Origin: Trema orientale
Lineage: Eukaryota > Streptophyta > Magnoliopsida > Rosales > Cannabaceae
Assembly: GCA_002914845.1 (NCBI GenBank)
Contig: JXTC01000009.1
Span: 813,509-877,508 of the forward strand
Direction of reading: 5' to 3'
DNA length: 64,000 bases
The notes under the pieces are model-generated. The model made no database searches. It was given only the letters and a program-made list of their open reading frames with translations, and was not told the DNA's origin. This document shows positions 1 through 9,100 of this stretch, piece by piece. The position numbers were made by a program, and so were the translations under genes. Numbering within the stretch: position 1 is the stretch's first letter; each line of letters opens with the position of its first letter.

Positions 1-899
1 CAGGAAAGTTCATGAGCAGCTCGAATTTCGCGAACCCTTTGTGGGTCGAAATTATTGTTCTCTCCAAGCGATCAACGATCAATTCCAAGAGGACACCATT
101 GTTGTTCCTCTTTCGTTTGTTAACGCTCTTAATGACTGGTTTTCTACTGAGCACCATTTATTGGCAGCTCGACGATTCGGCAGAGGGAATCCAAGAACGA
201 GTGGGGTTCTTTGCCTTCGCCATAACCACCACCTACTTCTCGAGCTGTCAGTCCCTCCCTCTCTTACTCCAAGAGAGATACATCTTCGCCAGAGAGACAG
301 CCTTCAACGCGTACCGAAGATCCTCCTACGCTCTCTCCCACACTCTCGCAATCCTACCCCAGCTGTTCCTCCTCTCACTGGCTTTCTCAACGGCGACGTT
401 TTGGGCCATAGGCCTCGCTGGAGGGTTCCCCGGCTTCCTCTTCTACCTGTTGACCATTTACGGCTCGTTTTGGGCCGGGAACTCCTTGGTTGCTTTCCTC
501 TCCGGTTTGGTCCCGCACGTGATGGTGGGGTTCACGGTGGTGGTAGCGGTTTCGGCTTATTTCCTCCTCCTGAGCGGATTCTTCATCCGCCTAGATCGGA
601 TACCCAGCTACTGGATTTGGTTCCATTATCTTTCCCTCGTCAAGTATCCATATGAGGCTGTGATGAGAAGCGAGTTCGAGGACCCGTCAAGGTGTTTTGT
701 GAGCGCAGCGTTGGGAGTTGTCAACAACACGACGAGCTCCAGCGCGTGTTTGAAAAGAGGTTTGAATGTTTTGAAGGAGCGAGGGATCACTGAGCTGAAT
801 AAGTGGGAATGCTTGGCGGTTTTGGTGGCTTGGGGTTTCTTTTACAGGATTCTATTTTACATTTCGCTGTTGCTTGGGAAGAAAAATAATAGGAAGTAA
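1..899 (+). CDS. ABCG half-transporter, C-terminal transmembrane part (5' truncated by window)
   Basis: This is the C-terminal membrane domain of a half-size ABC transporter of the ABCG (white-brown complex) family. The frame is open to the left edge of the window, so the ATP-binding domain lies upstream and the Met at 12 is probably internal. Visible family marks are the ANPLWVE segment that opens the ABC2 membrane domain, the FFAFA and LLQERYIFARE stretches, the NAYRRSSY motif, and the WIWFHYLSLVKYPYEA block before the last extracellular loop. About six hydrophobic segments can be followed (near residues 33-50, 68-82, 105-135, 138-160, 168-193 and 265-290 of the visible part). The loop carries an NNTT site that could be glycosylated. 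The closest group I recall is Arabidopsis ABCG1/2/6/16/20, linked to suberin and pollen-wall lipid export. The loop looks shorter than in ABCG2. The substrate is inferred, not shown. Confidence 0.9.
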   Translation, partial: GKFMSSSNFANPLWVEIIVLSKRSTINSKRTPLLFLFRLLTLLMTGFLLSTIYWQLDDSAEGIQERVGFFAFAITTTYFSSCQSLPLLLQERYIFARETAFNAYRRSSYALSHTLAILPQLFLLSLAFSTATFWAIGLAGGFPGFLFYLLTIYGSFWAGNSLVAFLSGLVPHVMVGFTVVVAVSAYFLLLSGFFIRLDRIPSYWIWFHYLSLVKYPYEAVMRSEFEDPSRCFVSAALGVVNNTTSSSACLKRGLNVLKERGITELNKWECLAVLVAWGFFYRILFYISLLLGKKNNRK

Positions 900-1209
900 A
901 GTAACAACTCTTTGGTGAGTTTTGATTGTATGAAACGAGCTATTTTGTATCTGGGCTTTCGTATTTGAAGTAAACGACATTTCTTTTAAACCGTGAACCA
1001 CATGCTGCATACATAAGCTAAATGTCGTTTGCGGCTATAGCAGACAAACTGCATGTAGATCTCCTTGTTTTGTGATTTATTGGTTGGCGTTCTTTATGTT
1101 TGTTGGCTATTGTTTATGTGTTGGCAGGACGTTTTTAATTTTGTATTGTCGTTTATGCTTTGTTAATTTATCTTTCCTCCAAGTTGTTAGGCAAAACACG
1201 TTTCGTTTA
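900..1209. other. 3' flank of the ABCG gene
   Basis: AT-rich downstream sequence without an open frame worth calling. It probably holds the 3' UTR of the ABCG gene. No repeat or RNA structure recognised. Confidence 0.5.
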
Positions 1210-1499
1210 GGGAAATTTAAGTAGATAGACAACATTTTAAATTTGATTAAGCAAACATTAGTCTTTTAAATTTTATAGCTAAATGTCTAAGTATATATAT
1301 TTTTACACTTAGAAGATATATTTATCTATTAATTTCAGTTAATGTACTAAAATATACTGAGCATATAATTTTTAATGCTTGGTGTATAATATTTTATACT
1401 TAGTAAATAAGCATATATACCGACCATTTTACTATAACATTTAAAAAATGGGCATTTACTTAAATTAGGTCTAAAATTCAGTCATTTTGCTATAAGATC
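1210..1499. repeat. Dispersed repeat R1, copy 1
   Basis: A block of about 290 bp whose two ends and interior recur at 30574-30843 and, more decayed, at 37375-37575. Shared landmarks are a run reading TTTTAAATTTGATTAAG near the left, TTTTAAATTTTATAGCTAAAT, several TATACTTAGTA-like words, and TTTACTTAAATTAGG near the right. Imperfect 9-bp flanks (TTTCGTTTA and ATTTGTTTA) suggest insertion. No coding sequence. It is probably a non-autonomous DNA element; the family is unnamed here. Confidence 0.55.
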
Positions 1500-1722
1500 A
1501 TTTGTTTAATATTTTTCTTGGTTTCCAAACAAGAGGCATAAACATTATTCTTTTTCCCTAACTTTTTTTTCTTAATTTACATTCAATTTTCTTTTCACCC
1601 AAATCTATGTTCCTAAAAATTAGCCTTAGAGCATATTGATCACATGAAAATGATAATTCTCATGGTGCAGTTGATTTGACGACAACTTTTTTGGCTTCAA
1701 GTGTCTTCTCATATTCTTCAAT

Positions 1723-1876
1723 GAGCAACGCTATCAAACATCATGTGACATGTTAATAGTAATTCTAATTAATTTGGGACTCATGTGGGTCCCACCTCAA
1801 GTGTAACTATAATTAATCAGTAACAGACTGATAATTGTGTGATGTTGAGTACCATATAGTACCTATTGTATTGCTC
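1723..1876. mobile_element. 154-bp MULE-type MITE inside the HPPD relic exon 2
   Basis: Absence of this block from the HPPD exon 2 at 27.7 kb defines it exactly. It starts GAGCAACGCTAT, ends in TTGCTC, and so has short terminal inverted repeats (GAGCAA). It is flanked by a perfect 9-bp duplication, TTCTTCAAT, at 1714-1722 and 1877-1885. Nine-bp target duplications are typical of Mutator-like elements. No coding capacity. Confidence 0.8.
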
Positions 1877-1945
1877 TTCTTCAATGGATTCAGAGAGTTA
1901 TGAGACAATATACCCTTTCTAAAACCCTCTCACATCCAGGACAGA

Positions 1946-2640
1946 GGTAGTATAAGCCTAATGAGGGCATATGTCTCTATTGGATTTTTGAAAATCCCTA
2001 TTAATATATATATATATATAAACAAAATCACCCCAATTCACTTATCTTCAAACTTTTTCACTCATTTTCTCAGTACCCAAAAAGGAATTATGGAGCGAAA
2101 AGAGAGTACCCTTGGAACTGTACAGTGATTCCAAAATAAAAGGTCAAGGTGAAGTCCTAAATCTTTAGAATTTACTCCTTCACGGTTGATGGGGATGCGG
2201 GTACAGTGCATAAGCGGGAAATGGAGTCATAGATCTCGAATCAGGACTTGAGTTCGAGGAGAAGACAATCTAGTTAAAGGCACATCATAATTAGGTCAGG
2301 CGACAATACCGTGTTGGATAGGGTGGAGAGAACAACTATACCACGAATGAGTAGATCGGCGGAAGAGGATGGGCAATACGGATGCCAAACCTTTTCCAAT
2401 TTACATATAATTTTTCAATTTGTTATTATCTCATTTATTTATTTTAATTTAGTCTTAAAATTTGAATTACATTTGAAAATATCCCAAAAAAGGGTATTTT
2501 AGTTAAAATCAGTGTTTAACTCATAGATGTATGAATTTGTTATAAATGTTACATACGAAAGATAATGTTGATAATACTCAAAACAAAAGGTATAATCTAA
2601 ACAAAAGATCAAAATACAATATATAATAATATTATTATCC
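1946..2640. other. Unidentified block between the two halves of the HPPD relic
   Basis: This stretch has no match to the HPPD intron and separates its exon-2-like and intron-like parts. It includes a TA tract (2004-2021) and a more GC-rich core at about 2180-2390. The short open frame at 2311-2502 encodes nothing I recognise. It may be an inserted element, but no terminal repeat or target duplication was found. Confidence 0.4.
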
Positions 2641-2820
2641 CACAAAAAAAATATGATACGAACTAATCTGCAAGCAGATGACTTATAATTATGGAACTCC
2701 CTTTTTGCGTAACTTGACTAAAAAAGACACACAAATTATAAATCCTGGAGCAACATATAAAACAATATCAAACTCACTAAGCAAATTAATATAAGCCTCG
2801 TTACAAAATCCTATATATAT

Positions 2821-3063
2821 GGTTGCTAATCCAATAGGTTTTTTTTTTTTTTTTACCTATGGGTAGGTATTTTTTTTGAACCGTTGGATCATCATCTAAT
2901 GGTGATCCAATGGCTCTAATGAAGTGCATGAAAAGACGTGCATAATTAATGACTTTTCTCTCTCCTACCTTTTACAATAAAAAAATATATTTGTTAGATT
3001 TTCATTGGTCAAAAAAAATACCTACCCATAGGTAAAAAAAAAATACCTACTGGATTGGTGCCC
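2821..3063. mobile_element. TA-tract MITE (Micron-like), copy A
   Basis: About 243 bp with long inverted ends: the left end reads GGTTGCTAATCCAATAGGT, and the right end, reversed, reads GGGCACCAATCCAGTAGGT, each followed by poly(T), ACCTAT and a second GTAGGTA word. The centre holds a small palindrome around CCGTTGGATCATC. It lies between (TA)n tracts, and the HPPD intron shows only GTATACAAAT at this point, so both A and B are insertions. Confidence 0.8.
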
Positions 3064-3075
3064 TATATATATATA

Positions 3076-3316
3076 GGTTACCAATCTGGTAGGTATTTTT
3101 TTTTTTTACCTATATGTAGGTATTTTTTTTCTAGCCGTTGGATCATCATCTAACAATGATCTAACGGCTAAAATGAGATGCGTGAAAAGACGTGCATCAT
3201 CAATACTTTTTCTCTCTCCTACTTTTTAATATAAAAAAATATGCAAAAAATTCTTTCATTGGCCCAATTGATACCTATGCATAGGTAAAAAAAAAATACC
3301 TACTGGATTGGTGCCC
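3076..3316. mobile_element. TA-tract MITE (Micron-like), copy B
   Basis: Second copy of the same family, directly after copy A with only a 12-bp TA tract between them. It keeps the central AGCCGTTGGATCATCATC hairpin arm, a GTGAAAAGACGTGCAT word shared with the other copies, and the GGATTGGTGCCC right end. The (TA) tract resumes after it for over 20 bp. No coding sequence. Confidence 0.8.
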
Positions 3317-3484
3317 ATATATATATATATATATATATATAAATTACTTTCATATAAAAACAAAGCCAAAAATTAACAGTGACTTTAAGTTTATTAATTT
3401 CTCAGCAAAAAAAAAAAGAAAAAAAAAAGTGAAATAGGCATGCATATTCGTTATCTTTTTAATCAAAATAAAAATAAATATAAA

Positions 3485-4088
3485 AAAATGGCTGTAAGCT
3501 TTAGTTGAAACCTGTTAGGTTCCTAACTTTTTTAGTATATGAAAAATATTTTCTAAGAGCAAAAGCCTTATTAGAACCTTCAACGACCAATTTGGTTAAT
3601 CTTCTCTCATTTTTAATTCCTCAAATTTAGAGGATAATATGACCAATTTGGTTCTTTTCGTATCTCTAGAACCTTCAAAATGAGTTTGTAAAATGTCCTA
3701 TGCCTCTTTGCCAGACTCACAATTTGTAATCACTCTGATTCGAGTTGCATCAACTTTATTAAAAATGGTATGTAGAGCTTTGAAGTTGAAATTAACAAGT
3801 TTTTGATTATCAGATGACCAATTAAATTCATGTTTCGGAATACTCTTCTTTCATTATCCTTAGAAGTTGGAGGACTCTAATCAGTAAGAACTGATCTCCA
3901 AGCTTTTTCATCAATAGTCCTGATGAATGCCTTCATGCGTGCCTTCCAATAAAAATAATTGGTACCATCAAGTAGTAGAGGGCATGAAATGGACCCACAT
4001 TTGGCAAGAAATGACATACATGAAATTTATAGTAAAAAATCTTTAAGATCTCATAAAACAAACCATTAGTGATCTGCTCTGATACATA
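3485..4088 (-). pseudogene. Copia gag fragment with primer-binding site
   Basis: The reverse strand encodes broken pieces of a Copia gag (UBN2/DUF4219) protein: LLDGTNYFYWKARMKAF, IDEKAWRSVLTD, FKALHTIFNKVDATRI, then a piece like SKFEELKMRED and NKAFALRKYFS. Several stops and frameshifts interrupt it. Just past its 5' end the sequence TGTATCAGAGCAGATC (reverse of about 4072-4087) fits a tRNA-Met-type primer-binding site, so the LTR should start at about 4090 and run to the right. Protease, integrase and reverse transcriptase are absent, so the element is truncated at about 3485, exactly where the HPPD relic begins. Confidence 0.75.
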
Positions 4089-5300
4089 TTATTATAATCG
4101 TTTCTTATATTCTTACCGAATATAATTAATTATCCAATTAATTATGTAAGGTGGTTATACGGAAAATTATAATATAGATATTGCAATACAGAAAAGTAAA
4201 AACTTAAACAATATTTTTACTTGGTTCAACTATCTTCCGATAGTCTACATCCAATGTGCCACGCTCAGAGAAATAAACTTATTAGTAATGATCAAACGAG
4301 TACAAATACTAATTAAATTTAAAAGACTCCCTCTTTTAAATGTTGCAATATACCAATACTCTTTCACTAATCCGTTTAGCGAGCTCCCCTCGACTTGATG
4401 TGATTCCTTCCATCTGAACTCTCTTCAGATTTTTCGGAATCTGCCTTCTCCCGAAGACTTGATGCACTTCTCCCAAAGTGTTCATACTTTTCCCGAAGTA
4501 CTCTCAAGACTAAGAATCCCTCCCAGTCTCATAATACAAAGTATAGATAGATTTAACAAAGCATTGCTCTAATAGCAATCACAAACATATATGGCACATA
4601 TAGGACTCTTAACCTAAACTCCTATTTATAGTGCTTGAGGTCTTCCATCCTTGGTAATCTGCAAGACACGTTTTAGTCAACATAAATACTGATTGAAAGC
4701 TAATTAGATTAGTCGAAGATAAGATTTTCGTAATCAAAGTTGATTTGTGATTGTTGCTAATTCTGCACAGTAATGTTACAATATCAGCCTAATTTAAAAC
4801 AGCTAGATTTGTAACCTTCTAGAAGAAACATTAATTTGTTATCTAAAATAGCAATTTTGGTTTTCATATAAATCGATCAAATAAAAAATATTCATACACA
4901 ATAAGAATCAGCTAAGAATAAATAAGAAAACGACAACTCAAGAGATAAATATTTACACGTTCATACTACAAGGTAGTTTCCATAAAAAATACAAGTTGTC
5001 AAAGCAGTCAGATAAAATTAGCCCAATAATTATAATCTGATTGATTAGGATTAGAATTGATTATTTCTAGAAAAAGATTAATCAATTATGATTAGCAATC
5101 ATGCAATAATCAATCTTCATTAAAACAAGCCTAAAAGGGAAAGAAATATGAGAATTAATTTTCCTGTAAGGCAAACATCAATCACTGAAATTTATGATCA
5201 AAACACAACTAATTGAATAAAAATTCAATCATATAACAGTTGTAAAATTCGAATAAATACCACAAAAGCCAGGTCAAATATTTTGGTGATGTTGCAACAT
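4089..5300 (-). mobile_element. Probable Copia LTR remnant
   Basis: It follows the primer-binding site of the gag fragment. On the reverse strand it holds a TATA-like CACTATAAATAGGAG promoter near 4618-4632 and a stretch rich in TTCGGGAGAAG-type words, as expected of an LTR U3/R region. The outer end is uncertain; a TGTTGCAACATCACC word near 5300 is a candidate start. No second LTR was found. Confidence 0.5.
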
Positions 5301-6157
5301 TAACCTAGATTTATAAAGAATATTATAATGTCTTAAATGACAACAGATTTTGCCTTTTCAATTAGTCGGAGTTTCAGTTATGATATTAAAGCTGTCTTTT
5401 CTTAATAGGAGGAAGTTTTATTTTTTGCTAGTTTTCATCCATGGATATCGAACCACGTTAAATATTGGATTTTGTTAAGGCTTGTGTATTTCTTTAATGT
5501 GTGTTTATTGGTTTCATTAATCGATTGTCGTTTCCTCAAGGCATTTGGTTGCTTTGAATAAGATGAAGGGAAAAAAAACTATTCAGAAGCAAAAAAGTAA
5601 TAATAATAATAATAAATAAATATATTTAAGTTAAACTCTCTCAGGTCTCGTGAGAAAGCTCATCAAGAGTGAAAGATGTGAGAAGGTAAGAGCGACGGTT
5701 AGTTAATTTAGAATCGAGGAGAGAGAAAGAGACTTTCCCCTTTTTTTGTTCTTCATTACCCGTTTGATGATCACAACCTTTTTGGTTTTGTGAGGAAATA
5801 CATACCTGATGATGTTTGCAAAATACAAGTGGTTGGACAAAAAATTATATAAAAAATGTGGACACAAGATTTGTATCCATCCAAATAGGATAATATTAGC
5901 ATTTTTTAATGGAGATATAACAGGTACCCCAAACAAAAGTTAATTTAAAGCTATAATAGTATTGTTGCAATGCAACCTAGAATACAGGGGCATCATAATT
6001 TTAATACACAATTACGCACATAATTCGGGCTGTAAGTAACTGAAGAAATTAATGTTCCTATCACCAATGCTCCACGCACAAACATAATAAACATAAATAA
6101 CGTTCCGCCCTATATATATAAATCATATAGTTTTATCACTTTATATTTTTATAAATG
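5300..6157. other. Gene-poor stretch 3' of the WSD gene
   Basis: Downstream of the WSD stop codon. A short purine-rich segment lies near 5640-5740. The 77-codon frame at 5703-5936 (-) has no recognisable domain and I do not call it. Nothing else seen. Confidence 0.4.
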
Positions 6158-9100
6158 TTACACAGATTCCCCTTGTTTTAGAACAGCATTCTTAATGAGT
6201 TTAAAAGATTCCTCCAAATCGTCAAGTAGCTGGTGAGGGTCAGGAATTACATTTGGGTCCACTGCTAAAGCAATTGTCATCTTATTAAAATAGCTTACAA
6301 ATTGGATTGCCAATGCCTGCAAGTAATTGAATTATACGAAAAATAAGGCTAAAAAATCAAAATGTAAGAAATTATATATATGGTTGCCAATTCAGTTGGT
6401 ATTTTTTTTTTCTTTACTTATGTATATGTATTTTTTTTTTTTTAGCTATTGAATCATCATCTAACGGTGATCCAACAGTTATAATGATGTGTATGAAAAG
6501 ACGTGCATTATTAATGATATTTTTCTCTTCTATATTTTACTATAAAAAGACATGTATGATAAATTTTAATGGACCAAAACGATACCTATATATAAAAAAA
6601 AAAAAAAATACTGGATTGGTGCCTTAGATATATATATATATATGTATGTATATAACAACTTGTTGATAAATTTCAAATACATGCATCCATTGTATACTCT
6701 AGTCTATTTCTGGCCATCGTAATTTGGACATGTACACCAACGATTTGATATTTTTCTGGATAGTACTATGCCATATATGTTCTCGGAGTACTTATATTTG
6801 TTCAAGGCGTTTAAGATTATAATCTTTTCTTTTAGAGAAAAATAAATAAATAAAGGATATGAGAGAAACTAACATATGGGTTGCCATAGCCGGTTGCAGC
6901 AAGGTAAGCAAGTGGATGACCGAACAAATTAATTTCTTCAAGAGGACCCGCCATGTTTGAGAAGTTTATTGTAGTACTAGAAGCGTCTCTGTACCTTGCA
7001 GCTACAGCCGCCTGTAATATAAATGACCACCAAATATGATTTGTTAGCCACAATCAACATCAACAGATTCTTAAATATTCATGCACATACAAAACTTGAG
7101 TTATGTGATCATGCATGCCAATGTGTGAACTTTTAACGTATATATCCCAAACTGCTAGGGACACTCATTTAAGTTGTTACTACTCCATTTAAAATTGTGT
7201 GGTCGAAAATTATTTCAAATTATTTGTGTGAGTTTTTAGTGTATATTACGAATGTTTCTATGATTAATCATATACCTATTTCCTACCTTTGTTCCCAATG
7301 TTTTGAGTAAAAGTTTATTGAATAAATACGTGAACAAACTTCCATAGGAGTTCTTCTTCCGATCAACGGTTGATTTGGCTCCGCGTATATAATCCAATGG
7401 ATCTTCTTGTAAAGAAATGGTAAAGGGCAGATGAAGGAACCCAACCACATTACCCAACTTCGTCTTTGAAATTGAGTCCTCCTTGGCCATCGTTTCTGTC
7501 GGAACCTGTTCTTCGAGTAACATCAAAGAAGAGTATTGTAAATTTATTTTTAATGAGAATTTTTAGGGGATGGCTATGGTAGGGGCGTCTCTACGTAGGG
7601 TCATGCCTTAATTATCGTTGGATGGGAATCTGTGGGGAATAACGGGAATCTGTGGAGAATCTATTTATACACAGATTCCCATCCAACGGTGAATAGACAG
7701 GGCCCTACGTAGGGGCGCCCCTACTGTAGACGCGCCCGAATTTTTAATAGACAGAATATATATATATATATATAAATATATGTATATCCATCACAGAAGG
7801 GATGGAAGAATTGATCCTGGGACATCAATAATATTAGAGCTAAAGCGCGTGATCATTGAGCAGGGCATGCATAATTCACATAGGCATTTAGAACTAAGAA
7901 TGTATACAACTATTTTGGTTCTCAAGTACATATATATATATATATATATAAATATATGTATATCCATCACAGAAGGGATGGAAGAATTGATCCTGGGACA
8001 TCAATAATATTAGAGCTAAAGCGCGTGATCATTGAGCAGGGCATGCATAATTCACATAGGCATTTAGAACTAAGAATGTATACAACTATTTTGGTTCTCA
8101 AGTACATATATTTTCCACAATTTGGGGGCCGGTGGTATTTGATAAAAGGATTTTGACTATGAAAATGAAACAATTAAATCAAAGTAGTCATGATAATCAT
8201 ATTTTTGGTAACATCGTTACGTTTGCTAGCTTTCTTCATGTAATAATATAAGTCAATTAAGCAGTACTTCGGTAATCATGATGTTAGTTTGATAGTACTC
8301 GAGCATAATGAGGAAAGTAAGACAGTATCACCTGAATCCCTTGAGCGGGTCTTAGATTAACGGCGATTCTGGCCCTGAGACGTATACCTTTAGGAAGGTA
8401 ATTTCCCATCTTTTTTGTTTCCTTGTCATCTTTCCCATTTTGAGCACCTGATGACAATGAAAATTAAAATTTGTAGCTAAGTAAAAGCTTTTACGTTTAG
8501 TTTAGGGTTTATTATATATATTTAAAAAAATCTGAACTTTTTAATTTTATCCTTAGTTTCTAGTGTTATTTATATATAAAAGAAAAACCTTAGGTTTTTT
8601 TAATTTTAGCAAAAACAAATTTGAGACTTTGGTTAAAAAGAAAAACGTGAGATTATAAAAAACAATCACGTTGGGCCTGAATCAGCACCCATTTGCTTAC
8701 AGTGTCGTGCATGCGAGGTTCTCAATTTGAGATGAAAATGCCATAATTCTATATTAAGAAAGTTGGCATCTTTTAATTGAACAGATTAAAAAAATGGTTC
8801 AAAAATATGAAACAGTTAAGATTAGCTATGTTATATTTTCGGATCATCTTATTTTTAGTTAATTGTATTCAACTAAAACACGCTAACTTATTGACATAGA
8901 AAAAAATCATTTTAATACCAAATTGGGTTGGTAACGAGAATAACTTCATACCAAAAAGCATAGAACACTATACACATTAAAACTTTTATCGAATCGTTAT
9001 TTTAGAACCAATTTGATTGAATTTTAAAATTTAAATTAATGTTTTATTATATAAACAAACCCAAAGTTTTAATTGCTAGACTTAAAAAAACTCCATGTTT

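Larger units (their letters stand above)
1648..3480 (-). pseudogene. Decayed HPPD copy: 3' UTR edge, exon 2 and part of the intron only
   Basis: This stretch aligns by eye with the live HPPD gene at 27665-28615. Bases 1648-1722 and 1886-1940 match the exon 2 region, including a shared run GACAACTTTTTTGGCTTCAA and the following TGTCTTCTCATATTCTTCAATG. Bases 2640-2815 and 3335-3480 match the HPPD intron (for example CTAAGCAAATTAATATAA, CGTTACAAAATC, and AACAGT.ACTTTAAGTTTA). Because intron sequence is present, the copy arose by DNA duplication and not from mRNA. It has no exon 1, it is cut by a 154-bp MITE, by an unidentified block (1946-2640) and by two TA-tract MITEs, and exon 2 has been frameshifted. 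It ends at about 3480, where a Copia gag fragment begins. It cannot encode a working enzyme. Confidence 0.8.

Noticed and set aside
41..655. 204-codon frame overlapping the ABCG gene
   Set aside because: Out of frame with the recognised transporter domain; composition is typical of a shifted-frame shadow.
7780..8173. Two near-identical small plus-strand frames and one minus-strand frame
   Set aside because: Created by the 176-bp tandem repeat in a WSD intron; no domain or start context.
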